This document shows positions 1 to 12,530 of a stretch of DNA of 64,000 bases, piece by piece. Position 1 is the first letter of the stretch, and every line of letters starts with the position of its first letter. Location: positions 299,657 through 363,656 of the forward strand of contig NMRA01000136.1 in assembly GCA_002633005.1 (NCBI GenBank), given 5' to 3'. The notes under the pieces are model-generated. The model ran no database searches, was not told where the DNA came from, and was given only the letters and a program-made list of their open reading frames with translations. A program made the translations under genes and the position numbers. The DNA comes from Phoronis australis. Taxonomy: Eukaryota > Phoronida > Phoronidae.

Positions 1-1647
1 CCCCCCCCCCCCCCCGATTTCTTGAAATTTCACGTTTAAGCGCCCATGTCTGGTTAACCGCCCACCCCCGATTTTTTGGGTTCGCCAATTTAACCGCCCA
101 GGGCGTTAACCCGAACGATTACGGTATAACTATTTTGTATTGCCTTTGAAATACCAGCTAGGACTTATTCTTGTTACCACAAAATGATACGTTGTCATTA
201 AACTTCATTTCACTGAGATACATGTATTATTCTCACAAGTATTGTGCCATAGTCTGATATCTAATGACATGGATGAATTTAGCAAACTTGTCAACTAGTC
301 ATTAGTTGTAAAAAACATTTAGTCATGATTAAGTCTATCCCTAACATCTGTTGCAATTGCATGGATTTCTGATATGATTTATAACCACGACTGTTTCGAC
401 TACATAAGTCACTAACACCTTGTGAATTTATGTACTTAAACATATGTAAGCATGTGAGAATTATTTTTTTTTGTTATTTGCGAGCTCTGATCGCCTTAAC
501 ATTGACATTTCTTCTCGTTATGCGTGTTTTCCTGAACCTAACGAAACATATGTAGCATTCTCTTGTGTGGTCCATAGTCGTGTCATTGGACACGATATGA
601 TTATTATTATGATCTTGATAATGATAATGGTGATTTATCCCATTCCTGTGTTCTTAATGAGATATGTCAAACAAGGAATCGGGCACGGATCTAGATGGGG
701 GGTCTGGGGGGTCTGCCCCCTGCTCGATCACTTTTTGTAAACACTGCTATGATTGAGGAATCTCAAGCTCCCCCCATGTTTGACCCCCTCCCCTGGGCAA
801 AGTCCTGGATGCGCGACTTAAAGTGTTACAGGAAATGTTGCTCTCTTTAAAGACATGAGACCCATTCACATGCACCCGATTACCACGTAAATACCCACGT
901 AAATACTCGGGAACTCGCTATTCTCCGTTAGCGGTATTCTTACTTGCATGAAAATGCTCAGAACAGTTCTTTTCTGCTGTGTGACAAATTTAGTGGGACG
1001 GTATGTTACCGCTAACGACTGCGTTATTTGATATGCTGTGGTGAACATCAAAGGAAGCAATTATGCTAAGGGAAGTCCTTACTTCACGCAATGGCATTGC
1101 AGGTCACATTTTCCATAGAGTTGAGAAAAAATGTGTATTGAAAAATTACACAATTCTTGTTATTTTTGTGAAGCAAGTCCCAAGTCTCTGGAGGGCTGTC
1201 CGGGACCAGGAGGAACAGTGTGATGTACGCCCAATGGGCAAAAGACTAGTGGCAATTAATTGTAGGTTTTCAGTGTTTTTAGAGGTTTTAATCACTGCCG
1301 GTGAACTGTCACATGTCTCCCGGGAGAGAATCCACGACAGGTTTACTGACGGCATTTTTTACAAATTCTGTACCAATTTAACTCAGTTGGCGTTAGATTT
1401 GATCCCACAAGAGCAGTAGTAACCAAAGTCAACAGTAGTAGTGACCTAGAAAAGCGGGTTTCATTAAGGGGAACTGAACACATGAGAACACTCCCGTTAA
1501 CAGAATTAAAAGCAGATTTAGGTAAACAATTAATTGGCTGGTTTCGCAGTTAAGCATGTGAATGGGGCTATTGTGGTGTCCATATGTATATGTGGTGTGT
1601 GTATAGTTCTTGTGGACCAAATATATCGTGTTTAATTGTTTCTTCAG
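1..1647. other. Upstream flank or intron of the beta-thymosin gene, no coding exon recognised
   Basis: The stretch opens with a 15-base C homopolymer followed by several copies of a TTAACCGCCCA-like phrase (about 20-115), which looks like the end of a repeat. A G-rich patch at about 697-720 and C-rich text at 765-795 resemble transposon ends. The first recognisable thymosin exon (1648) begins in phase 1, so at least one coding exon lies upstream. I could not find it here, and more repeats may lie left of the window. Confidence 0.5.
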
Positions 1648-1743
1648 TTGTGGAAGATGAAAAAACTCACACTGCTCTCGAAGGAGAGATTGAGCGTTTT
1701 GACAAAGACATTCTGCGTCCTCGTGAAATTAAGCAAACCGATT
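1648..1743 (+). CDS. Beta-thymosin repeat exon R1 (96 nt)
   Basis: The acceptor TTCTTCAG precedes 1648 and the donor GTAAGT follows 1743. It encodes VEDEKTHTALEG then EIERFDKDILRPREI. The motif position reads LRPREI, the most divergent of the five long-array repeats, because the usual T-x-T is lost. Confidence 0.82.
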
Positions 1744-4700
1744 GTAAGTGTTCCGTGAACATGGTGATCAACCACACAGTGTAAAATAATTGTTGTAGTT
1801 TGCCCATCTTGTCCTGTTGATGGAGTAACAAACTGCCAGTTGTTTACAAGACCATTAATGGAACCCAATTGAGGGCAATTTTATTGCCGATCTAAATCGC
1901 CCACTCATCTTTTGTTTCAACGAATTGATTTTTAAAACGGTAAGACAATTTCAAATGTGGAAATTTGATTATTTGCAATTCATAGCGTAGTTGCGGTTGT
2001 CAGAGGGGATATCATATTCTGTTGGCGTTTTTTTTTTAAGTGGATCCCTGCTGTCAAAAATGCAGAGGTTAACACCATATGCTTTTCTTTTCAAATGTTC
2101 CAAGGTTTGTGGGTCCAGCTTTGCAGTTGCTTAGCAGTGATGAGAAATGTTGAAATTTATACAGCGCTAAGGTCAAGCCAAACTCTCGAACATCGAACTG
2201 TGAATCTTCCTTGGGTGAAACTGTCAATGAACTCCATTTGGTCCATGGTGATACATATATTGAGGATCGCAAGCGTGCCATATTGATACCCAAAATGAGG
2301 CTTCTAGGTCAAAACATGAACCAGAGATGGCGCTGCACATATCTGTTTGGTTGCCAAAATCGTTGCAGGAATTGTCTCTGTTGCTGCTCCATTATGTCTT
2401 CTGAAATTATTAAAATAAAGTTTTCTGTTTTGTGACGAAAGAAAGAATTTTTGGGATTATTGTTGTTAGCTTTGACCAAAGCTGATTTTTTTTATAAATT
2501 GTCAATTCTCGCAGTTTTCTGTTAGACATTTGCTGAAAACAAGTCTGGAAATTTACTGCTTGGTAAATCTACCATTCATCGAGTGAGATTAATATCTCTG
2601 CCAGAAAAGCATTAGACTGCGACCTCCGGGATTGTAGATCCAATTCTGTGCTGAGGCTGATCTTGGAAAAATCACAGTTCTCGCCGATAATGATCCTTTA
2701 GCGGAGTCACTGTATACATTCATAATTTATTCACAAGTTCGATTTCCCCTCTAATTAATTCAAACTGCTCTTCAGTTGTGGAGGAAGAGAAAGTGCACAA
2801 ATCGCTCGAAGGAGAGATTGAACGGTTTAACAAAGATGTCCTCCATCCTACCAAAACTGTCCAACATGATAGTAAGTCTGACACACTGTATAGACACAGT
2901 TGATCTGACTGAATAAGTACTCTGAAAGAGTATTTCACATAATGTTGGAATAATTATATTGATTAGTGTGGGTTAGACTAGTGCTTTCTGCTGCTTAAAT
3001 AACTCGGATGGCATGTATCCCTTGACTTGAGAAACGTGATCAAGCAGTCTTTCACTGTATAAGTAAGAAAAATCTAGTAGTGACGGTTTATACTTGTAGA
3101 TCAAAGTGTTAGAGGTTGAATAATTTGTACTGTTTGGTATTAGCATTTTGGCAACCATAAATAGTGATAGGAGCTCTTGAATATGCAGTATTGTTTAAAG
3201 ACGATATTGAAATTCTTATAGAAATACACCTGTTAAGTGTACTTTATTGAGAAGCTATTGCTGAAGTATTGAAATTATCTTGTGGTGCTTCATAGTCGTG
3301 GAGGAAGAGAGATTGCACAAATCGCTCGAAGGGGAAGTTGAACATTTCGTGAAGGACGTCTTGCGTCCAACACAGACCAAACAGGCTGACAGTAAGTCAG
3401 TTTTGTACTCTTGTAGGAGTGTGAATAATTTGCACTGTGCTGGCCATCATTTAAATGGCAAATGAATGTTGGAGACCTATTTCTCATTCAAGAACAGTGA
3501 GGATCAAAAACAGTAAAGAACATATTTAAAGTATTTTGTCAGTTTAGTGGTCAACGACGGTGAACCCTCATCTCATGTACATTGGCTATAAATTGTTCCA
3601 GGTTCAAGTTAGTCTAGTTTAAATGCCAGTAACTTAAATTTGCACCTATGTATTTCTACAATATTCTGTATCCAAATCTATTTTGTTGCTGCTCTGCACA
3701 GTTGGCTTAGTTTTCCAAACCTGTCCAGGCTCTTACTCAGCTCTGATACTCTCTGTTCAAAGTTATTATAGCAGCGTATTGGTGTTATTTTAGTGGTATC
3801 CGACATGAAAGCCCATGCAGTTTTGGAGGGGGAAATAGAACGCTTTGATAAAGGTGTTCTACGTCCAACTAAAACCTTGCAGCTTGATAGTAAGTTATTG
3901 TGTTACATGTTTTTGGTATCCACTACATTCTGCTAAGTATCTTTCTCGAACTCAAGTTTATAGCATGGATATCTTCTGTGGTTCTCTATACAATTAAAAC
4001 AAAAATTCCACTTACTTCATGGTCCTCTCGTACATTGACTTCGTACGTTTTGTCTTTTGTTTGCCAACTTTTCACTGTCTGTTTCAAACAGTTCAAAGTG
4101 TGACTCTCTTATAAACAAAATTTACTTTATTCCTGTCCCTGGGAAACCATGTAAAACTTTCTTTCTCACTGTGAAATTTAGTTCCTTTTTTTCACTGTTG
4201 TTTGCCAGCATTCCTGCTGTGATTCTACACTTCTCTTCTTTTCCTAGTCATACCTATAAACCTGCAGTTTACCTTGACGGGATTAGCCAATGAAATAAGG
4301 TAAAATCTTGCCAGTTTAGGGCACAATAGGGATTTTTTACATAAAAGATAAGTAGCATCGCACAAATACTTCAACATTTATCATTACTGAGAAATTAAGA
4401 ACATTGACAATAATTTAAGAAGCCTTTGAAGACATTAAAAAAAAAAAACGACAATTTCACAATTAAGTTTTGTCCGAAGTTGGTGAGGTTTTACCGTAGA
4501 TGGTTGATCAATGAATGTGCTGACGACAATGCACCATTGATGATATTAAATCAATGTCACAGGTAGCTCCAGTGTTGATTAAAGGTATTTGGAGTCCTGT
4601 TTCATGTATGTCTTTGTGTCAATCAAAATGTCTCGCATCCAGTTGCAATACTTTGTAAAACAAAACTGCGCCATGATCTGTTTCAGAAAAAGTTACTGAT

Positions 4701-7700
4701 AACTGAAAATAGACATGGTTCAGTAATTGTAAGCAAGTTATAGTTTATACATGATTTACAGAAATTATCCGGATAACTATCAGTTATGGTATATTCTGAG
4801 AGACTTGGTGGTTATAGTGAGATCCTTTTTTATCTGGATAACTAGCAGTTATTTGAAATGAGATTAGTAGTAACTTTTCATGAAACAGACTAAATTTCCG
4901 ACTAAAGTCTTGACGACAGTAATGTGGACTATAAGCTGGCATGTCAGGAAAAGTTGCTAGCTGGCTTTTCTCACCTCTATGGTTGGTTTTAGCTGTGCAA
5001 GAGGAATTCGCGCACAAACAGCTTGACGAAGAGATCGAACGTTTCGACAAAGACGTCCTGCACCATACTAAAACTCTTCAAACAGATCGTAAGTCTGAAG
5101 ACTTGCCAACGACCTTGACCCTGCTTGCTGTGTTGCTGAGAAACTGGGTTATAGCTTGCGTCTGGCTTGCAATAGTCTTTGTGAATTCCTAAAAGCTTAT
5201 TGGCTCCTCCCAACGTCAACTTACATATCAAGCCTGATGGATGCAAACTCAAAAGCGCTGTACTTTATAGGAATTGGGTCAAGATTCATGTACGAAGTAG
5301 TCAACATGTGACGGAATTTGTGTATTCTACTCACTAGCCAGTCATGAAACTGAAAATACGGATGGAAACAATTTTTAAAATTGGAACATTGGAATTCATG
5401 CCAAAATAGATTTATTCGTAAAATTGGGATATGGGTGATTTTGGCATTCATCTTGATAATTGTCAGATATAATGAATGTGGGATAATGATGTGCGTCAAT
5501 CTTACACCAGCAGTGTTTGCAGAACGTACTGTGTTGTTCTCTTTACCACCCCACTAGACAATGTTTCACTTTGCAAGCTATGTTGTCACTATTTACCATT
5601 TGTCAGAAATGTGGAATTTTGTTTTCTCAAATTTATCAGCTAAATGAATTTCTGTTTGTTAACTTGTTTTTGATAGCTGTAGTTGTCAAGAATTGTATGA
5701 TGACACTTGGCTTACCTCAAAATCCATTTGCTGCCTTGTGGCATGGTAATTGGGCCAATTATGTTACACCCACAGCAGAATTAATGAGGATTATACAAAA
5801 TTTTTAGGTTGTAAGTCACATTTTTTGTCTGATTTTCAAAATTCAAAAACCTTATCACATGTACTTTTCACGAATTATTCAAATATGGTACTTAAACATT
5901 TTGAAACGGAAATGTAAAGATATTATTGTCATCCCCAGTGTGTTTATAGTTGATGGTCTGATTGCCTAGAGACGGTTGACATGAGCGGCCTGAGGCGATG
6001 CAATTAACTACAACAGCATGGTGTTTTTACAGGCAAATTTCGATATACACAAACCGAGTTGCCCAGTCTCAACCGGTGAGGGTGTTAATGTAGGATTCTT
6101 TTCATGACAGTACAAACTAGGCTGACTTGAAATGAAATTAGTACGTTATTGTTAATATTTGTTGTGAACTGTGACAAAGTAAATTGTAAATTTATTATTT
6201 TTTAATCTTTATTATTTGCAGCCATGCCACCAGCATTTAAAAGTGAAATATTACAAAAAATATGATGAATCATGGTAGCTACGGTCAACTTGTCTTGATT
6301 GAAATACTGTAGCACATTTGATAACTGTGGCTATTCAATTTTGCAAATCTGTACATCAAGTCAGACAGTTAACAAATGATTAGATTATCAGATATTGCCA
6401 ATTTGACACCTTCCCTCTTGTATCCCACTGCCCAGCATTTTGCACGCGTGACCTTCATAGCTTTTAGTAAGAGTGACTACTAGTAGCTCCATCTGGCTTC
6501 AGTTGTAGAACCAGCCTATTTGAATTAAGACTGACTGTCGTATAGGCCATTCCACTCGCCACTCAAAGTAGGCTGCCATTTTTAAGCTACCAATCAGTGA
6601 CTGCCGGACTTGTCTCCATTGAGGTGCTGAGAACAGTTGCCACTAAGCCCAAAACTCACTTCTGATCCAAGCAAAGGCAAATCAAAACCAATTAAGTTGT
6701 GGTTCAAAAGTTAGTTTTTGACCTTGCAAAGCGTTCGGGTGCCGGGGTGCATTGGGACTTCAATGCAATATTAATTTAATTAATGATGAATTGCACTCTT
6801 TGCAGGGTTGCCCTGGTTGAGGTTAGCAGCACCTGCAGTATTTTACCACCACGTGATCCTTTTGCTTTGCAGAATAAGTAATTCTAACAACGTTGTGTCT
6901 TTCAGGTTGTCTTTTGTGAAATTTGTTGACCATATCCAAAAAATTTATGGCGACCTTTGTTTAAAATGTCTGCTAAACTAATTGGGTCATTAGGTATTGT
7001 TTTCAGGTCTTCTTTGATTTGTTTTTCATTGTATGAGAAAAGTTTTTCAGTAACCCTTGTCGTTTTTGCATGCTGTTGTGGTGAACGTGATTTCTCACTC
7101 TTCTGTTTTGCAGCAGACATATTATTATCGCCATCGCTGGCTGCTTGTAAAATATTTTGTCGTAAATTGTGAACAATTTAATAATTTTTGTTGTCTTATC
7201 ACAGCACTGGTTTGTAAACTTAAGGTTTCCGATAACATTGCGCATTTTAATGACATTCCCTAGCACTTGTGTTGTATGGTACTTAGTCAAGTGAAATTTA
7301 TGTTTGTTAAATATATGCATGTCCGAAGTTCACATGAAAATTTGATAATAGGAGATAAAAATCTAACATTCAGATATTGAGGAGTTTTTTTCTAATTTAT
7401 TAACACATTTCCTAAAAGCTGTAGGTTGTAAAACACGTCATGCTGCTCAACTGATTTATCATTAACAAGAGTAATCTGTTCCTATTTCAGCTGTTGAAGA
7501 GGAAAAGAAAAAATTAGCTCTCGAAAAAGGCATTACCGGTTTCAGCAAAGAAAAATTAAAGCATGCCGAAACGCAGGAGAAAAACCCACTACCTGATAAA
7601 GCAGGTTTGTTTGGATGTATTTTTAAGTTGCCACTAGAAAAACTTCCCACTTGGTTTCAACTACACAGTAGTTTCTAAATCCAGATTAGTTCAGATATCA

Positions 7701-8521
7701 AGACTCCAGTCCATCATTCAGTGTTCTTGTGCTCTTTAGTCTCTTGACAACTCGTAGGCCAATTATCTACCACGATTCAAAGAGTTACTAAAATCACTCG
7801 TGAATGGGTATCAAAAAATCAAAACCTAACGCATCAATTTGGCTTAAATCTTTATGATATTTCTTTGGGTAAACGTCATCCTAACTTAAGTTTTCAAAAG
7901 GATTTCTATTTCGGAAGCCAAACAGTTAATGTAACATTTTATTTTAGTCAGTGTTTTATTGCTATGAAGCCATTGCTAGCATGGTAATTGTGCTACTCTT
8001 CACAGAAGGACCTTAGATCAGATTCCCCGATAAGTGGGCCTCTTGATGACAATTCAGTTCTTCAAAACTGTTGATGGAGTACAGGGTGCTATCTTAAGGA
8101 TACCTGTACCTCTATGTCAATAAATTTCGTTCTTTTTTAAATGGCAAAATATGTGAGGAATTCAGATATATTTCATTTTACCTTTACAACTGTATTTTTT
8201 ATTTAAAATCTCCGCTTTTTCGGAAGCCATTCCTGGCTCATGAAACTTCTTCACCTGAGATTTGTCAATATTTTGAGCCAAATTTGTCTCACAATGCAAA
8301 GCCCTATTGTTCATTAGTAGACTAGGCCCATCCCTCAACACGCTGTTCTGTTGGTGGTCAGCTGTAGTGTCACCCACCGAGCTCTGCTGCTGTATGACTC
8401 AAAATTTATTAGCTTATTTATTTATTTATTTATTTGGCCTAATTGTTTATTTGACTAGTATTTACTTATTTACATGTACTTATTTTCAGCTATTGAAGAA
8501 GAAAAGAAACTGGCAAAGTAA
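1648..8521 (+). CDS. Multi-repeat beta-thymosin protein gene (3' part, seven exons, partial at 5' end)
   Basis: Beta-thymosins bind monomeric actin through a short helix plus an LKKTET-type motif. Proteins with several repeats are known in invertebrates (Drosophila ciboulot, nematode tetrathymosin, Hydra thypedin). Here the coding exons are 1648-1743, 2776-2871, 3296-3391, 3794-3889, 4993-5088, 7491-7604 and 8490-8521. The first five are each exactly 96 nt, phase 1 at both ends, and each encodes one 32-residue repeat with a core like EIERFDKDVLRPTKT. The sixth encodes a canonical repeat with ETQEKNPLP, and the last gives IEEEKKLAK then a stop. Every acceptor ends in AG and donors are GTAAGT or GTTTGT. 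The start codon and possibly more repeats lie upstream. The first five repeats replace the basic pair of LKKTET with RP, HP or HH, so their actin affinity is uncertain. The modular symmetric exons indicate growth by exon duplication. Confidence 0.88.
2776..2871 (+). CDS. Beta-thymosin repeat exon R2 (96 nt)
   Basis: The acceptor CTTCAG precedes 2776 and the donor GTAAGT follows 2871. It encodes VEEEKVHKSLEG and EIERFNKDVLHPTKT. It is close to R3 at nucleotide level, sharing a run such as CACAAATCGCTCGAAGG, which suggests a recent exon duplication. Confidence 0.85.
3296..3391 (+). CDS. Beta-thymosin repeat exon R3 (96 nt)
   Basis: The acceptor TTCATAG precedes 3296 and the donor GTAAGT follows 3391. 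It encodes VEEERLHKSLEG and EVEHFVKDVLRPTQT. The helix has H and V in place of R and D of the EIERFDK consensus, so this repeat is somewhat degenerate. Confidence 0.85.
3794..3889 (+). CDS. Beta-thymosin repeat exon R4 (96 nt)
   Basis: The acceptor TATTTTAG precedes 3794 and the donor GTAAGT follows 3889. It encodes VSDMKAHAVLEG and EIERFDKGVLRPTKT. The N-terminal EEEK box of the other repeats is changed to SDMK. Confidence 0.83.
4993..5088 (+). CDS. Beta-thymosin repeat exon R5 (96 nt)
   Basis: The acceptor GGTTTTAG precedes 4993 and the donor GTAAGT follows 5088. It encodes VQEEFAHKQLDE and EIERFDKDVLHHTKT. It is the last of the uniform 96-nt exons. Confidence 0.84.
5089..7490 (+). other. 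Intron between thymosin repeats R5 and R6
   Basis: This 2.4-kb intron is AT-rich and much longer than the 0.4-1.1 kb introns between R1 and R5. I see no further 96-nt thymosin exon in it. The break separates the array of variant repeats from the exon with the canonical ETQEKNPLP motif. Confidence 0.6.
7491..7604 (+). CDS. Canonical beta-thymosin exon R6 (114 nt)
   Basis: The acceptor CTATTTCAG precedes 7491 and the donor GTTTGT follows 7604, with phase 1 at both ends. It encodes VEEEKKKLALEKG, then FSKEKLKHAETQEKNPLP and DKA. The stretch from the KL to NPLP matches the most conserved part of vertebrate beta-thymosins. LKHAET still has one lysine of the LKK pair. This is the repeat most likely to bind G-actin. 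Confidence 0.87.
8490..8521 (+). CDS. Terminal beta-thymosin exon
   Basis: The acceptor TATTTTCAG precedes 8490. The reading frame, phase 1 from the previous exon, gives IEEEKKLAK and a TAA stop at 8519-8521. This corresponds to the IEQEK tail of beta-thymosins, so the C-terminus of the protein is complete. Confidence 0.82.
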
Positions 8522-11500
8522 TTGGTCAACCATGGAGTATGATTCTCTCCAGGTTCCAGCCTGTTGGAAGTCTTAATTGTTATACTATTATTATACTTAT
8601 GTTAACATCTTTTGCTTAATCACTTATTTTAGTTGTCAGTTATTTGCCTGCAGTAAGGTTAAGAATTGGCCGGACCAAACTAATGTTTTTTTCTTAGTGG
8701 TATTCCGTCATCACGACACCATTAACAAGAATGTGTAAGTCTTAGTTTTCGATTGAAGGTAGACAATTGGTTTTAGTGGATGTTTTGATATCTCTATTAG
8801 TCAATAGGTGGCGCCATTTGTGCAGGTACTTGTCTGTCACAGCATGGTCGTTGTGTGGACTTTCAACCATCGTTAAGATTCCTGTAATGACTTGAAACTG
8901 AGTTAGAAATGTACCTTACTTGGTTTTTAAAAGCTAGAATTGCGATTGAATATCTTGATTCGTTGTTAGAAACAGTGTTAGCTGTTGCTTTTGCCAATAG
9001 GTTTCCATGTTTATTGTCTTGAGTAGCATCTCGTCTTTGCTGTACACAGACATCCATCTGTACACATTTTTACCTTTGCTTCCTTTTTGTTGTACGTCTG
9101 TTGTACACTATTTTGCATGTGAAGAAATTGTTTCATAATCTCACAATGTATTTTGGCACCTAAGGCCTGAATTGAGAAATATTGACAGGTTTGATAAAAA
9201 CTTGAATTTAAGGCCTTGTTACGTTTTAAGGACATAGTTATTGTGAATGACTTTAAAACCAGAAACTGGGTTCCATACCCATATTGATACTTGGTCATTT
9301 TCAAAAAAAATCTGAGAAATCATTTTTGATTGTTTTCTTCATTGTTTGGATTCTTTCTTGCCACTTTTACTGACCAGTGCTTCAGTCAGTCTTACCCGGT
9401 GATGACAGACTTTTTGATGAGTATTTGGCTATTTAGATTAGGATTTTAAATGAATTTGGATTTGAACAATATTTTTCAAATGTTTATGAAAATCACTTGA
9501 ATACCTCATGTGACTTACATTTTTGGTGAAAAATGCATTTTCGTGCTTGTCATGCCAAAAGTTTTGTATTGTTGTTGATGGTTAGGAAATCCTATAGGAA
9601 CGATCGTGGTTGTGGTCAGGTATGGGTATCTGACTAAATATATATTTGATAATATGACTTTATATTCAGTATTGCATTATGACAAGTTTGTATTGTTATT
9701 GCGCTTAACAATAAAGTACTTGAAAAGTAAATTGAAATTAAATTTAAAGCTTAATTAATTTGTTATGGAAAGCATTCCATGATGGCTTCCAGAATTTTTT
9801 TCTGTCTATGCACTATAGGTCTGAATGCTAAGTTATTAGCTAAAATGTTGAGTATATTTATCCCTCCACTATTGCTAAAATAACATCTTATTTTCACTAG
9901 ATTTTCCCTTAAGTTTACTTAGAACCATGAAAGACTATGAATGACCATGAGTCTTTTTGTTTGCTTTAAAGCAACTTGAACCACAATGGATGGACTCGTT
10001 CACTTCCTCCCTTTCCCCAAGCCAACCGGTTAAGACATCCGATTGGTTCGTGATGGCAACCTCCAGATTACCAAGGCCGTCGAAAGCAGGGTCCAGAGGG
10101 CATGTGCCCATTCCCTTCCTCCCCCTATCCACAGGTTGGTCAGGGTGAAACCGCATAGACTGAGCACGCATACTTCAGAAAGTTGTAATGCACAGATGCT
10201 TCAGAGTAAATTCACATTTTTAATTTCAAATGGACTCATCTTTGGCAAAGCCTTTTGCTCTTTTGCACTACACCTGATATAAATTGGGAGTCTAAAAGAG
10301 TGGTGCTGATAGAAGCACTTAATTGCCGTTCTTCAAAATTTTATAGCCTTAGGGGCCCCAGCCTTTGTAGGAAACCCGCTGATGGCATTTTGATTTTATT
10401 CTAGCCTTTTCTCATAAGAGGCTGCAAGCGGAGAAGGGCCCCAGCGATGAAATGAGATCCATTTCCTTTTTGTGTGTTTGTGAAATCTTTTATGTTAATG
10501 AACGTGATCTTCTCTTGGAGAGTCTCCGATCATGGAATTAATCGTCGCTCTTCCATTTTCTTTTATTATAAACGTTTCATATCAAGGGGGCTTCCTTTCA
10601 TACGGAGTCTTTGCAGGGCTGCCCGTGCGATAGCACCTTTGCCCCAGTATATATTGTGCAAGAATCGATGATGAAAGAGTTGCGGCGTAGGAAACGCACA
10701 TATGTCGCTCATACTATGTGGTTTATGTGACCGTGCACCGTGTCTGTCAGAGTAAGGTGCTCAAAATACATGTAGGCCTACTGGTAAAGATTTCTGCGGT
10801 ATTTTTGAATTGCATAAACCGTAACGAGCTAGCAGTGGAACGAACCAGAACATTGGTACTACCCCGTCTGAAAAACTAAATCGTGATACCCCAAAATTGC
10901 CCTCAATTTCTTGAAAAATTCCCTTCAAGGTTCGAATCACTTGTAGCTCACAAAGGTTACAATTTATAAGAACACAAAAAGTTAGTTTTGGCTACTTGAG
11001 GCAGAGAGGGCTTGCAACGCGAGTGGGGGTCAGTGGTGATGGGGGAGGAGAATTTTCAGCTCACCCCAAAAAACCCGGCCTCTCAAAAGGCATAGGAACT
11101 TTAACACTCTGGTGTGGGCATAGTATTTCAACAGAGTTCCTTGACAGACCTACTTGATATTCAGTTGTTACAATATCATGATGGGAACAAGAAACCAAAG
11201 TCTTAAACAGAAAATTTCCATTCTGAGTACAATTAAGTGAACTAATAATTCAGAAGTATGACAGTCGCTTGTACAGGTAAGTCCTTGCAGCCAAAGACTT
11301 ATACAGAAAAATTCCGCTTTGATTCATGTTCTGACAAGCTCTTTACAAGGGTCTTGGTTCTTTCACAATTAGACTGACGTCATCGCCTCTTCGTAGACAA
11401 AAATTAACCGCTCGTGAAATGATTTTTTTTGTATGGCATCGGCTTATTGTACCTTTAACAATAACCCAAAATTACCCATGCAAATGTAGTTGAATAGCTT

Positions 11501-12530
11501 AATTTTGTTCCCAGTCGCAAAGGGCTGCGCAGACTAATAGCTACGAACTGAGCCCTCTGCCTTGACACGGCAATATTTCGAGAAGTGCTGCTTTTCCAGA
11601 GAGGTCATAGTGTTACTGAACTCTAACCTGGATTCATTCGTCCCATGTTCACACCTTCACGTGAGCCATTGGCTCATCTGTCTCTTGAGGGAGACCGGTC
11701 GGCTCGAAGCTATCCGTTTCCGCTGCACCAACTCACATGGGGAAAACCTTGAAACTCCCAAAATTTCCCAAAGATCATTAAAAAATTCCATGACGGAGAA
11801 ATGGTATAAATTCGTGAATCTTATGATGCTTTTTATTTTACGCGACTACGGCTGTAAGGAGGTTTGCACAAGCCGCTAGTCCATAACTAAACGTGAGTCA
11901 TGACTTTTTTATCACAATTCAATTTTGACAAATTTTAGGGGAGCGCAATCCTTTTCTGTTTGAAAAAAGAAAGCACAATTGATCATTATGGGATTGGGAC
12001 TTCGTGTCTGATGAGATTTTGTCGGTTTCGCACAGGTAACAACATTAACTTGAGTACAGGTGTTTTATTTTGAATCAAAGTGCATTATTGAGCAAAACTA
12101 ACTCGTGCAGAAATACAGGCACAGGCACAGGAATTATACAATAACTATGCAACATGATAAAAATCATATTGCAGTGAGTGCTGGTGCAAGTCGGGTGGAT
12201 ACACAAGCTTGTGGGTAAAATCTGCCGACAAAAGTTTTATTGAATTTGAATAATCAAAATTATTTTCCAAAGTTATGTACAGGCTAGGAAATCGCAACGA
12301 TTTAAATTATATTATGAGGCCTACGTTATCTTGACAGGTAAGTCTAAAGCAGGGTAAAACTGAGTGGAAACGAGTGGTTGAAACAGCAACTGACGGGTTA
12401 TCACCACAAGAGAGTCCGGTGACTGATATACCATGAACTCATAATGCAATCGTCCTGGGATCTGAAATTCGCCAAGGCAGTACTGGGCGACAACGCAACA
12501 CAATATTTCAGTTGGTAGGCCTAAGCAAGC
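8522..12530. other. Thymosin 3' UTR and intergenic region
   Basis: No coding sequence is recognised. A TTTA microsatellite sits just before the final thymosin exon (about 8408-8434). The stretch at about 10855-11110 (AAATTCCCTTCAAGGTTCGAATCACTT and a following GCTACTTGAGGC phrase) recurs in related form at about 63360-63545, so it is a dispersed repeat. The remainder shows no structure I can name. Confidence 0.5.
9710..9715 (+). terminator. Candidate polyadenylation signal of the thymosin gene
   Basis: An AATAAA hexamer lies 1.19 kb after the thymosin stop codon in AT-rich sequence with no intervening gene. It would give a 3' UTR of about 1.2 kb. This is inferred from position only. Confidence 0.4.

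Noticed and set aside
5665-5807. Possible extra thymosin exon after TTGATAG acceptor-like text
   Set aside because: The frame does not contain the EIERFDK helix or any LxxTxT motif, and no donor completes a 96-nt unit.
11562-11879. 105-codon plus-strand open frame
   Set aside because: No recognisable motif, no splice or transcript support, and composition fits chance.
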